Assembly (NCBI RefSeq): GCF_036588685.1
Contig: NC_086375.1
Location: 44,361,270 to 44,425,269, forward strand
Length of the DNA stretch: 64,000 nucleotides
DNA from: Mytilus trossulus
Taxonomy: Eukaryota > Mollusca > Bivalvia > Mytilida > Mytilidae
Direction: 5' to 3'
In this document: positions 35,753 to 47,434 of the stretch, piece after piece
Layout: each line of letters begins with the position of its first letter
Position numbering within the stretch: position 1 is the stretch's first letter
Made by a program: the position numbers and the translations under genes
The notes under the pieces: generated by a model
Database searches by the model: none
Seen by the model: the letters and a program-made list of their open reading frames with translations, nothing else
What the model was told of the DNA's origin: nothing

Positions 35753-37728
35753 GGGTGCGTCTAAACACTGCTAAGGAGTCCTTAGTGCACTAAGGACTTA
35801 TAACATGCCACTAAGGACTAGATGGGGTGCTGTTACATGCAATTTCTTTTCATATTATGGTAGAGAATGATATTTAATGCATAAAGTTCATTTTTTGTAG
35901 AAAAATAATCATAGATGAATAAGATATTCAACATTATTTAGACACGTGCCCGTATTTCTTTGATGTGCCGAAAATCAATGAACCGTTTGACACGTGTCAT
36001 ATTACATAACTGATTACACGGGAATCATGGTATTTGTTGTGTTTAATGGACAAGATTTGTAAAAAAATGAATTGTTGTTGAAATACTATTAATGTGTTTT
36101 TTTCAGAATGAAGAAGTATTTTTTCTCAAGTGTATTGAAGGTTTTTTAATTTGATGTTCATATTAATAAATGACAGAATACGGGCGACGACGGACATGCG
36201 TTCGAACAGGTATGGAGCCGAAACACATCATTTTGTTTCTTGTGGTGCACTTTTCAAAATTTATTTTCTTTTACGGAGACGTTAAGCAATGTATTACTAC
36301 CACGTAATCAATAAGATAATAAACTTTTTACTACATGCAACCACCCTTGTGCGTTTGCTATGGTACTTTTTCAAAATTTTATCCTTTTTTTTAATTTACA
36401 TATGAAGACAATTGAGCAATGTATTTGGGGACAAAAAAAATCCATCTGATAAAAAATATTTACTACATGTAACCAAACTTATTTAATGCAAGCTACAAGT
36501 AAACAGACGGATTTAGACAGAAATCATGTTTTTGTGCGTATGCTATGGTTCATTATCATATGAAGAACACGTTTGAGCAATATATTTCTGGACTAAAACG
36601 AGTTCAATACGATAATAAATTTTTGCAACCAATATAACAAATGATGTGGTAGGGTTAGTGATGAGACAACTATTCACAAGAGACAAAATGACAGAAATTA
36701 ATAACTTTAAGTTACCCATACGGCCTTCAACAGTGAGTAATTTTTACAAAGCACTCTCAACATTATATCTTTAACTTTAAATTAACAAATGCAGGAAATT
36801 ATTCGTAAATAATGTACTAAACACTGTGGAACATTTTGAAAAACATTTCTCTTTCATATATTAGAAATAAAACATAATCTGACTTAAATTCGTTAAATGA
36901 TTATTTTAAACTTCTTTTACTTTTAGAAGAAAAAAAAACAAATGTCAAACAATTTCAAATTAATAAGTACCGCCTTTGTAAACTGATATCAAACTGGTTG
37001 AAAACTAATGGTTTTGATAAATCCCAAGGACGCCACATTATTTTTTATCAATTCAATCGTTTTTCGTACTAGTACGTATAAAGCAGTAATAGAAAGTGGA
37101 CAAATAAAAATCATGATTTAAAGGTTTTGTTTTCGGAATTTACTCATGTCTCGTAACGCATCTTTGTCGGAATTAAAATAAAAACAAAAAAGTTATAAAT
37201 ATATATATTCATTTTGTCTTCATGTCTCTTACATAAACATTTTACCAAGCTGACCACACTCTTACTTATTAGTTGGCGCACATCAACATTAAAACCTATG
37301 GCAAATAACTATGTCGGGAAATAAATGAAACAAAAGCAAAATTATTTGTCCTTTTAATCATTTTAACTTTTAAATAAGAACAACACATTTTATTATGATA
37401 ATCAAGTATTAATCTTTTCGATAGAATTGTCAATTTCTTAAATTAAAGAATATATGATTGTTTAATCAGTTGTTATATTAATTGGCACGTGTCAATCGGT
37501 TCATTGATTTTCGGTATATCAAAGAAAAATGGGCACGTGCCTAGAAAATGTTGAATATCTTTTTTATTTATGATTATTTTTCTATAAAATTTGAAATTTA
37601 TGCATTAAATATCAATCTTTAACAGAATATGCAAAAATAACACGTATAACAGTAGTCCTTCTAGTCCTTAGTGGCATTGTATAGTCCTTAGTGCACTAAG
37701 GAGTCCTTAGCAGTGTTTAGACGTACCG
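35753..37728. mobile_element. 1,976-bp long-TIR element with 9-bp target duplication
   Basis: Both ends read GTCTAAACACTGCTAAGG inward and stay alignable for about 280 bp. CAAAAAGAC flanks directly on both sides (35744-35752 and 37729-37737), and joining the flanks restores a family B repeat, giving an empty-site prediction. The left end has a perfect 22-bp palindrome (35777-35798) built from CCTTAGTGCACTAAGG; the right end has a one-mismatch version. A family A fragment lies inside at 36645-36745. No coding region. The 9-bp duplication and long ends suggest a Mutator-like non-autonomous element. Confidence 0.87.
36645..36745 (+). repeat. Dispersed repeat family A fragment
   Basis: TGATGAGACAACTATTCACA and ACGGCCTTCAACAGTGAG, nested in the 1,976-bp element. 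Confidence 0.55.
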
Positions 37729-37737
37729 CAAAAAGAC

Positions 37738-40639
37738 AACACCTCGACCAAATTTCAGAACACAGTCAAAGGCCACCAAAGAGTCTTTAAAGGGATAATT
37801 CGCGATTTTTCACTTTTCATCTTATTATGTTAATAATACCATAAAAAACATATTCACCAAGTTTTATTTTGATATGAAATCAAATATAGGAGAAAATTGG
37901 AAATTATTAATTTTATTTCTTGAAACTTCCTGACTTATGTGACGTAGTTTAAGTCTTTGATGCATGCCGGGAGTGAAAATATCTCATTTAAGTCTTCTTC
38001 GTAAACCATCTAATAACGCGATTTAAAGCGCATCGACGACTTTTGGTGTAGCTATTAACCAACGAAAAATAAGTGATAGCCATGCAACTTTTAAAATTAG
38101 ATCGTCTGGATATTTTAAAACGAATTTTAATAATAAAATTAATTCTTACAATAGAACATTTTTATGTTTTTTTTCAACAAATACTTTAAACAAACATATG
38201 AAATTGACATGATCAATAGTGTAATAAAAATACACGTTTGTATTCTGGCCTTTTTGCTTCATTCCAGCAAACATTTTCACTTGCTTGTACGGTGGAAATA
38301 AAATGTGTATTGTTTTGTGACACCTTAAGAATGTTGAGTGCGTCGGTTAAATCAAGGTAATTAAAGGATTAGCATTATGTAATTCTAATCCTTTGATCCT
38401 CATTCAGTGAAATCTAGGCGTCACGGTTTACTGGCTTGAAGGTGTGAACAACATTTCGTATGAATTGAAAACGGGAGTCAGTCAAAGTTTTAGACACAGA
38501 AATCAAAGACTTATATAGACGTCCCTGCAGAAATGTAAAACAAATAATTAATTAACGGGAATAATAAGGTCGCACAATAACTGGATAGCTGTTGTATATT
38601 TTTATATTTTGCATAAGCATGATAAGATCACTTTTAAATGAATTATGACTTTTGATTAATTCAGTAACGATAAAATACTTAATTATTTTAATTGAAGTAT
38701 AAATTCATAAATAAAAATAGCCTTCTAATCACGAGTGTATGAACTAAAAATTGTACTATCTTAGATTAGGATCGGCAGCCTTAAATATTTCAAACAGATC
38801 ATTAACAATTGCAATTATATAATTTAGTCCATCCGAAGTTATTTTTAATTACCTATTTAGGAATTAATGTTTTCATCAAAATATGTCAAACCTCACAACG
38901 CACGAATACTTCAGATATTTGATAATTTTTTTAAAAAATTGACAGAAAATTTAAGAATCTTTTTGGAATGGAATCGAAATTTACGAACATATATGCTTTT
39001 CAAGTGTGAAAAACATCAACAAAATTTATACATAATCGGGAATGTCCTTAACAAAATAGTCTTCGTCTCACACCGTAACTATATCGGGCCCAACTATATA
39101 TAATACTTTTGCTATTTGACCAACAATGTAAACCAGAACGAATTTAATGCCATCTTTCCCTATTGTTTGAATGTTATTAGTCTGTTTCAACTGGCAAGAA
39201 TACCCATAAAGCGGACAAGCAGTTTGTTCTTTAAATTGCTGTCATTGAATATCAAGAAAGAAAAATTAAATAAATCCCGAAATTGATTTGAAACTTTGAT
39301 ACTCTATAGTTTTCCTGGAAAATAATCATATCCCTTAGGGATTATTTGTGTACGTCCAGTTGCGTACATATAACATGCATGTCGGAACAATTGTGATGAT
39401 GAAGAATTTCTTCCTTAATTCGAGAACTATCTATAAATTGATATATAAATGTCCATAACTTCGATGAGCCAAAGAAAGTTAAATATCGACCAGTATGTAA
39501 ATCTCTTCTTCTTCTTTTGGTATACAATAGTCTTTCGACATTTGATGATTACATACTGTTGGCATACGTGGACTAGTCTACTAACAAAACTTTTACCCCA
39601 ATTTACACAAAATGTATGTTTCTTTCTTATGTACAATGTATACATGTATATATTTGAATTTTCGCTATAGTTCCGTTTCTTTTTATCCTGGCGTATATAC
39701 GAATGGTCGACAAGTGCGTACATTTTTTTAAATCAAAATTTCTTGTATGGTCCGATCTGTCCTTCACCATTGACAAAAAATATGTATATATATTTTTATT
39801 TCATCAAATCTGTTGTTTATTTTTTGGTATTATCTATATTTTTATAAATAATTTTCTTTACACCAGAAATGTTATTTATAAACAAGCGTATGAGTTTAGT
39901 AATGACTAGTATATAATATCACTTTCGGACACGCAAGATAGAGATGCATATTATACACCTAAAAGTTCAAAATGGAAAGTTGTAAGTTATCGGCCGTGTA
40001 CACTGACCAATACCCCAAGAAGTGAAACGATGCATGAATTTGCAAGCTCGACAGGAAATCGCTTGAATACCTGGACGTGTCACCCCCCCCCCCTGCAATA
40101 CCTTTGGGACTAATACCTTTAGCCATGCAGGTGATCAGTGGAGTGAAGATCCTAATTTATTTGAATAAAGTTTATTACATAAAAGAATTATGAACTAATT
40201 AGATTTCCGAAAACAATTCAAGTTTCACGGAACACTTATTTATGATTTGAAATTTTTACTTTTTAACTAATTCCAATATTATCATTATGTGTTAAAAAAT
40301 AACAGATCATGGTTATTAAAAAAAAAGAGATAAGAAAAGTTTCCGTATCAACTTAGTTATAGTTAACTAGTCGGATAAAACAACCGTACGATTGACAAGA
40401 TATCGACACGCAATTACGACTACATCGGGTTACTATAGTTTTGGTCCTTAGACATATCTTGGGTGCAGATCGGAGAAGGTAACAAAATGGCTGACCGGAG
40501 AGAATTGATACTCTAAATTTAAAATCGATGGTGATCTTTTATCTAGCAGAATAAAACTTTAATATTCATGAATTTGAGCATTTTTATACAGAATGAACAT
40601 AATATCAATTTTTGATTTTTTTGCGAAGTTTCCCTTTAA
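37738..40639. other. Non-genic stretch
   Basis: The remainder of the split family B repeat extends to about 37800. After that only AT-rich sequence, with a C-run near 40083. Short frames at 38867 and 39342-39909 show no domain. Confidence 0.4.
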
Positions 40640-40690
40640 TTAACACAGCGAGAAAATCTCGCACCGGAGGCGACTTCAACTAGCCCCTTA
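40640..40690 (+). repeat. Family B fragment at the 5' edge of the Penelope-like element
   Basis: AATCTCGCACCGGAGGCGAC matches the middle of family B and abuts the start of the reverse-transcriptase frame. Confidence 0.5.
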
Positions 40691-40696
40691 TAAAAA

Positions 40697-43219
40697 ATGT
40701 GTCAATTTGAAAAATCACGCGAAGTTCGCGAATTGTTTTGGATAAAAAGACTTCAAACAGCTTATCCTCTCGGTCTAAATGATAAAATATTAGGGCAGGG
40801 GAACATATCTAAAACTCATATCGATGTCATTAATATTGTTGATAAACGACTTAGAAATAATAGGTCTCATGGTAAACGCAAGAACCGCAATCAACGTATT
40901 AAACATCGTATAAATTATACACTTGCTGATCTGTTATCTATAATAAAGAATAATGGCAGACATCAAGTATTATGCAAACTGGGTCAGATACCTATTAGTA
41001 AATTATATGCTATTTTTCTTGAGTGTGATAAAATTTCTTTTTTTAGCCCATTTTATGAATACACCCGTATTATTACAGCCTTTTGTCATCACAGGCTTTT
41101 TCCTATTATTGATAAACCTGAAAATCGTAAACGACATTTTCTCAAATTAAAATATATAAATAGAGGTATTGATTTTATTAATTTGTCTAGCATATTCAAT
41201 GACTCTTCTGTCTATAGCTTAATACCTCCATATTTTGATAATATAGAACAACCCATTATTTCGTATTCTTATAAAAAACCGAGCAGAAATTTGATTTTCA
41301 ATTATACGTCAATTACAACAGACGTCAATATAGAAAATAATGTTCCTTCCACTTGAGATTGCGAAACATCTAGTTTTAAATATGTTCCCTATGGTCATGT
41401 TATCACAGGAGACCTCAACATAGTCGATGACCGTGAAGTCATAACTTTTCTAAAGAAAGGACCGAAATACCGTCCTCCATCTACAATAGGTTGGAAACAG
41501 TGTCGTCAGGTCATTAAAGACGCTCTGTCTGCCTATTGTAAAAATTGGTGCAAACGTGAAAAATCTGATAAAAAATCTTTAGACAGTTATTTGAATAAAA
41601 TTATGAATACTGTTGATATTCGAATATCTCATTTAGAAAACAATTCTGAAATTAATAATAGGAACCATGATATACCCATTTCTAGAATAAAAAACAAACT
41701 CAAGGTACTCGCAGAGCGGTTTGTGTTCGTACCGGCAGACAAGGCAGCAAATAATGTAGTGGTGGTGTGACGCATATACTACACGAAAGTTCTTCAAAAC
41801 GAAATAATAAATTCCTCTACATTCAGGTCAGTGCGCACCACAGAGAGTCAAATCGTTAACAAGCATACCACTGCCACTGCCCAGCTTAAAGCATCTTCCG
41901 AACATTTGAAAGTCCCTACCATGTACTGGTTACCGAAATTACACAAAAAACCATTTAAATTCCGTTTCATCTCCGCTTCGAGTAAGTGTTCTACTACTAA
42001 TCTATCAGTGCTTCTAACCACCTCCCTTACTACTATCAAAGAACTGGTTATTAACTTTTGTAATAAAGCTTATGAAAATAATGGTATTAATTATTTTTGG
42101 AGTGTTAAAAATTCTTTAGAGGTTTTAGATAAAATACATGCTTTCAATGGTCCTTACAATTCTGTTGACAGTTATGATTTTTCTACTCTGTACACTACAC
42201 TTCCACACAATCTTATAAAGAAAAAGTTTTTGTATTTGATAAAATGGTCTTTCGAAAAATCTCATTGTAATTTTATTTGCTGTAACTCGTTTAAGGCCTT
42301 TTTCTGTAACGAAAAAGGAAAGTATGCTAGATACACTTACTGGAAATGTGAGGATATGATTGAAGCTTTAAACTTTCTGCTTGATAACATTTATGTACGT
42401 TTCGGCGATAAAGTGTATCGTCAGGTAGTAGGTATTCCTATGGGCACCAACTGTGCCCCTTTAATAGCAGATTTATTTCTATATTGCTATGAATCTCAGT
42501 TTATGACCAAACTCAGTAAAGACCCATCATTGTTACATTTGGTTGATACATTCAAAAATACCTACCGTTATCTGGATGATATTTTTTCGTTGAATAATCC
42601 AGAGTTCTCTAAATATACTTCAGAAATTTACCCAAACGAACTTACTTTAACTAAATCTAACATAAACAGCAGCAGTTGTCCTTTTCTAGATTTAGACATT
42701 TCAATTTCAAACGGGAAACTTCACACTAAAATTTACGACAAAAGAGACGATTTTTCATTTCCTATTGTTAATTTTCCTTTTTTAGACGGCGATGTGCCTT
42801 TGGCTCCATCATACGGTGTTTATATATCGCAACTCGTTCGGTTTGCCCGTGTGTGTTCTGATGTCATAGATTTTAACGAACGTAATCAATGCATCACTGG
42901 TAAATTGTTGTGTCAGGGATTTCGATACCATAAATTACTTAAAACTTTTACTAAATTCTTTCATAGATACAAAGATTTGATTAGTAAATTTGGCTATACC
43001 TGTAGAAAGCTTATTAAAAATGGTATTTCTCATCCTAAATTTTATGGTAATATTGTACTTAAAGCGAGGAAATCACTATGTGATCCTTGTAAACTCATCG
43101 AACCTTTAAACAAACTTATAAGTAAGGGTTATCGTACCAATATTGTAATTAGATCTCTGAATATAGTTCACATTGGCACTAATATTGATTTTGTCATTAG
43201 CAAATTAAAACATAACTAA
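40697..43219 (+). pseudogene. Penelope-like retroelement polyprotein with two in-frame TGA codons
   Basis: One frame of 841 codons, open except for TGA at 41354-41356 and 41768-41770. The N-terminus (REVRELFWIKRLQTAYPLGL) resembles the end of a GIY-YIG endonuclease placed before the RT, the permuted order known for Naiad-type Penelope-like elements; most of that endonuclease is missing, so the copy is 5'-truncated. RT motifs: GHVITGDLNIV, FVFVPADKAANNVVVV, SYDFSTLYTTLPH (catalytic Asp codon 42176), GIPMGTNCAPLIADLF, YRYLDDIF (YLDD at 42569-42580), FLDLDISI and the Penelope-type SYGVYISQLVRFARVC. The tail is KARKSLCDPCKLIEPLNKL. The RT residues are intact, so decay is slight. Both TGAs fall where I recall Cys in relatives; simple mutation is the default reading. 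The downstream non-coding part may run to about 44235. Confidence 0.88.
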
Positions 43220-43984
43220 ATTTCATTATCTTTTGAGGCGAGATGTATAGGGGACACAGCCACGTTAACTTTTATTTCTATAGAAGTCGCTCTTCACTAT
43301 ACTACTACCTGTCGATACATTTATTTTTGGCATTGCACAAGTCATGTCTTCTCTGACTATTAATGACGTTAAAATACTAAATCCCTGTGATGTGTTTTAG
43401 TCGATTTTAGTCTCTGATGCATGATTTTTTACTATTAATTGGTTTTGGCTTTTAACTAGCTGTCAGTAACTGCGAGTACTCTCAAATCGTATATTCTTGT
43501 TAATTTGACCTGTTGATACTGTTTATAATGCTTTTTTGTCATTTTTTATTTATATGGATCTTGGCTGTATACCAGCTTTGATTATTTGTAATATCTTCAA
43601 TTTTTCACTTATTCTTACAACATTTGTATAAACTTCAAGATTATAAAAAAACGGGTTTTTTTCTAAAGTGAACATTGATTGGTTAAATATTTCTCAGTGT
43701 GTTTGAATTTGTTTGATAGCCTTTTGGTCATGACTGTTTGTCTCTAATATTTAATTAACTGTGCATTTGTATTCAGATATCGCAGATCAAATTTATTCGT
43801 TCTTTGTGTAATCATACGTTTTTTGATTGAGTTAAGTCTGCTAATTGATATTTTATCGTATGTTTTTATATGTTGTGATGTTATGCTATTGTTTCAGAAA
43901 AAGGGAGAAGGTTTGGGCCCATTAAAACGTTTAATCCCGCTGCAAATGTTTGCACCTGTCCTAAGTCAGGAATCTGATGTACAG
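43220..43984 (+). other. Probable 3' non-coding region of the Penelope-like element
   Basis: AT-rich, with no frame, continuing from the RT stop to a family A block. It includes CCTGTCCTAAGTCAGGAATC, a module also seen in families A and C in reverse. Confidence 0.45.
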
Positions 43985-44235
43985 TAGTTGTCGTTTGTTT
44001 ATGTAATATATACGTGTTTCTCGTTTCTCGTTTTGTTTATATAGATTAGACCGTTGGTTTTCCCGTTTGAATGGTTTTACACTAGTAATTTTGGGGCCCT
44101 TTATAGCTTGTTGTTCGGTGTGAGCCAAGGCTCCGTGTTGAAGGCCGTACTTTAACCTATAATGGTTTAATTTTTAAATTGTTATTTGGATGGAGAGTTG
44201 TCTCATTGGCACTCACACCACATCTTCCTATATCA
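43985..44235 (-). repeat. Dispersed repeat family A at the Penelope 3' end
   Basis: Includes TTTGGGGCCCTTTATAGC, GTGTTGAAGGCCGTACTTTA and GGAGAGTTGTCTCATTGGCA. It may be the tail of the element or an independent insertion. Confidence 0.65.
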
Positions 44236-44374
44236 ATTCAGTGAACATGGACATCCCCACTAAACCCCGAAAAATTTAAATAAACTTAAATTAAAAACAT
44301 ACAAGACTTACAAATGTTAGGGGGCCCGGGCTGCCAACATAGGATATAGACTCAAGCATATCGCCGGGATGAAC

Positions 44375-44575
44375 ACTAAGTTGATATAAGAGTGCCAATG
44401 AGAAAACTTTCTATCTAAGTCACAATTTGTAAAAGTAAACAATAATAGGTCAAAGTAAAACCATTCAAACAGGACAACCAACAGTCTAATCAATATATAA
44501 AAAAGGAGAAGCGAGAAAAACTTATGAACCACTTCAACAAACGACAATCACTGAGCATCAGGAAACTGGTTTTCA
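44375..44575 (+). repeat. Dispersed repeat family A, diverged
   Basis: GAGTGCCAATGAGAAAACTT, then AAACCATTCAAACAGGACAA. It faces the reverse copy at 43985-44235. Confidence 0.6.
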
Positions 44576-44734
44576 TGAAAATTTAAAGTGTGAAATACCA
44601 GAATAGACAGCTGTTTTTCTTGCAATTTTTTAATCAGATGAAATTTATAAAAATGATGATTTCATACCAATGTAAATTTATTATAATGGTATAAAATCAT
44701 AGAGTAGAAAATATACTTTTACAGATATAACACC

Positions 44735-46405
44735 ATGTCGGATTTGATACTTTGTGGTCCTTGTGGTTATGCTGACAACAACAAAAATGCAGAAAAATGG
44801 TGTACCGTTTGCGAACAGGGATTGTGTACAGACTGTGAGAAGGTTCACGAATTCATAAAAGTATCACGTGACCATAGGCTTATATCAACAGAAGACTTCC
44901 AGCAGATAAAATATATTTCTGTCAGTCTAAACTGTGAAGACCATGACAAGCGACTTGAATTGTATTGTAAAACACATGATGTTGCAGTCTGTTTAGGTTG
45001 CGTTCCATCAAATCACAGAACATGCTCTGACGTCATTCCGTTATACAAAGCTGCTGAAAATGTAAAACATTCAACTGCACTGGCTGATTTAGAGGACAAT
45101 ATAACCGGCACATTACAAAATCTTCAACAAATCATTACCGATCGTGATTCAGCGTTGAAGAGTTTTCATGATCAGAAGCAAACTATCAAAACTACAATCA
45201 AAGATACACGAGCAAGAATACTGAAAAAGTTAGACCACTTAGAACAAAAACTACTTCTTGAATTAGACACACAATGTGAAAATTGTAATTCTGAAGCGAC
45301 AAAACTTTTAAGTCGTTTAAAAAAATCAGAGCGGGATTTAACTTGTCTTAAGGAGCAAACATCTCGACTGAAGTCATTTGCATCCGAAATTCAACTTTTC
45401 CTTGGAACGCGCCAGATCAATGAAGCTGTCTTCAAAGAAGTGGAAACCGTCAAAGAAAATACCAAGTCTGTGATCAACTATAAGTTATTCTTACAGTTTC
45501 AACCTTCTATCATGTCATTAATGAATGAGATGGAACAGTTCGGGAACATATCCGTTGAGAAGACGACCATTAGCTTACCGTTCAAAGATGCAAAGATTGA
45601 TCAAGCCCAAATCCAACTTCCAGTGTCCGAAATGAAAAGCATTAACAACATCCATGTAAAGTTGAAAAAGACATTTATGGTAATAAAAAACAAAGGTCAA
45701 GCAATTTGGCTTAGTGGATGTACTATATTACTAAACGATAACTTGATGATCGCTAATTATTTCGGAAAGCATATACTAATGGAGTATAGCAAAAAGGGTA
45801 AACATATCCGTGACATACCATGCTCTGGAGTACCGTTTGATTTAGCAGTCATAGACACTGATCAAATTGCTGTTTCTTATGGTATCAGAAAGTACATAGA
45901 GATTTTGAACATAAAAAAAAATACTGTTGAGAAGAAAGTTGAATTTGAACAAAGCTGCTTTGGAATATCATATCAGACGAACAATCTTTTTGTCATCATC
46001 GGAGTTGATATTGTGATATTAGATACAACGGGAAAAGTACTGAAAACATTAACAGTTGACTGCGGATTATACTTAGCGACAACCATAGATAGAATTTTTT
46101 TCGCCATCAAAAGAGATCACACTGTTCATTGTATCTCTTTCACAGGTGAAGAAATATGGGTACATCAGGAGGAATCATTAATCAATCCGGACGGCATCAC
46201 TGTGGATGGTGATCAAAATGTGTTTGTTGCTGTTGAAGCGTCGAATTCGCTGATAGTAATACAACATGATGGGAAGTCGAGTAAAACATTACTATCCACA
46301 ACTGATGGTCTGACTGGTCCAACTGCTTTACACTATAACAAAGACACCAAATTATTACTATTGTGCAACAAGCATGGACCAGCTGCTCTATACACTGTTG
46401 AGTAA
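44735..46405 (+). CDS. B-box/coiled-coil TRIM-like protein, RING-less (copy 2)
   Basis: 556 residues, collinear along its whole length with the protein at 24627-26291. Both B-box-like zinc sites keep all Cys/His (CGPCGYADNNKNAEKWC; CEDHDKRLELYCKTHDVAVC), followed by the coiled coil (DHLEQKLLLELDTQ) and the C-terminal beta-blade region (GITVDGDQNVFVAVEASN). The start follows a splice acceptor, ATACTTTTACAG ending 44724, as in copy 1, so the CDS is one exon preceded by a non-coding exon not located here. Homology with copy 1 extends at least 110 bp into the upstream intron, so the duplication was at DNA level, not by reverse transcription. AATAAA at 46413-46418, 8 bp after the stop, is a candidate polyadenylation signal. 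No RING; function unproven. Confidence 0.87.
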   Translation: MSDLILCGPCGYADNNKNAEKWCTVCEQGLCTDCEKVHEFIKVSRDHRLISTEDFQQIKYISVSLNCEDHDKRLELYCKTHDVAVCLGCVPSNHRTCSDVIPLYKAAENVKHSTALADLEDNITGTLQNLQQIITDRDSALKSFHDQKQTIKTTIKDTRARILKKLDHLEQKLLLELDTQCENCNSEATKLLSRLKKSERDLTCLKEQTSRLKSFASEIQLFLGTRQINEAVFKEVETVKENTKSVINYKLFLQFQPSIMSLMNEMEQFGNISVEKTTISLPFKDAKIDQAQIQLPVSEMKSINNIHVKLKKTFMVIKNKGQAIWLSGCTILLNDNLMIANYFGKHILMEYSKKGKHIRDIPCSGVPFDLAVIDTDQIAVSYGIRKYIEILNIKKNTVEKKVEFEQSCFGISYQTNNLFVIIGVDIVILDTTGKVLKTLTVDCGLYLATTIDRIFFAIKRDHTVHCISFTGEEIWVHQEESLINPDGITVDGDQNVFVAVEASNSLIVIQHDGKSSKTLLSTTDGLTGPTALHYNKDTKLLLLCNKHGPAALYTVE

Positions 46406-46412
46406 TTTTATG

Positions 46413-46418
46413 AATAAA
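46413..46418 (+). terminator. Candidate polyadenylation signal AATAAA
   Basis: First AATAAA after the second TRIM-like stop. In copy 1 the equivalent position is interrupted by the 594-bp inverted-repeat element. Confidence 0.4.
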
Positions 46419-46714
46419 ATTTCATATATTTTTGTGTTTTATTCAATATTCCTGAAAACAAATCAGTCTTTTATTTAATTAAGAAAAAGGAATGATTAAT
46501 ACAGAAATCTCACTCAAATTAGAAATGTACCTCTTTGATCAAAGCATGATGACTATGATTAAGACAGAGGTTGTTTTCAAATTCATTTCATTAAAAGATT
46601 ATAAATTATTTGTTTTGCTTGGTGATACATTTTAACATCCAGGATAAAATATGTACACAATATCGGCTGGTTTTATTTTTATTTTTCTAGTTAAAATTTT
46701 TTATTTTTTTTTTG
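46419..46714. other. Downstream flank of the second TRIM-like gene
   Basis: AT-rich, nothing recognised; G-run at about 46712-46723. Confidence 0.35.
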
Positions 46715-46860
46715 GGGGGGGGGCTTTATAGCTTGCTGTTCGGTGTGAGTCTAGGCTCCATGTTAAAGACCTTACCTTGACCTATAATGGTTTTCTTTTT
46801 TAAATTGTGACTTGAATGGAGAGTTGTCTCATTGACACTCATACCAAATCTTATCATATC
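46715..46860 (-). repeat. Dispersed repeat family A (reverse)
   Basis: CTTTATAGCTTGCTGTTCGG followed by GGAGAGTTGTCTCATTGACA. Confidence 0.65.
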
Positions 46861-47434
46861 TATATGTTAAATAATAACGTATAGAACATATGCCAAACAA
46901 CATCTCAAGATGCTCATCAGACACGGACATCTGTATTTATGTTTATGATTTTGTCTTGCATATTAGCATTGGGGCTACATATTCCCTTTATTTAATGAAA
47001 AACTGCCAAACTAGTAAAATTTCAATATCCAGTTCATAAGTAAATGGTTTACCAAAAAAAGATATTTACTGCAAGAAGTTATTTACAAAAAATGCAAATG
47101 TGGGTAAAATATGTCTTTATCACACCTGGCCAAAATGCCATGTGAGATATTGCCAACACTTACTGTCCAACGTCGTCGTCCGTTTTTGCGTAAACCTTTT
47201 CAAATCTCTCCTACTCATAGGACGTTTAAATAAAGTTATTTACTTTTAAAAGAAATAACCTTCTTTTATTTTTATTTTTCCGCAGAAAATCATGATAGCA
47301 AAAATGTTAAAGTACAAAAAAGGGATTTTACTTGTTGTTATATTTGAAGGATAATAATATATCAAGAGGAAATTTTGTCACATATACGATGTATGTGTTA
47401 ACTTGTTTTAATCGTTCTTTGTTTTCAATTATTA

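Noticed and set aside
38867-39909. Cluster of short frames on both strands
   Set aside because: Low-complexity, AT-rich peptides with no domain or homologous pattern.
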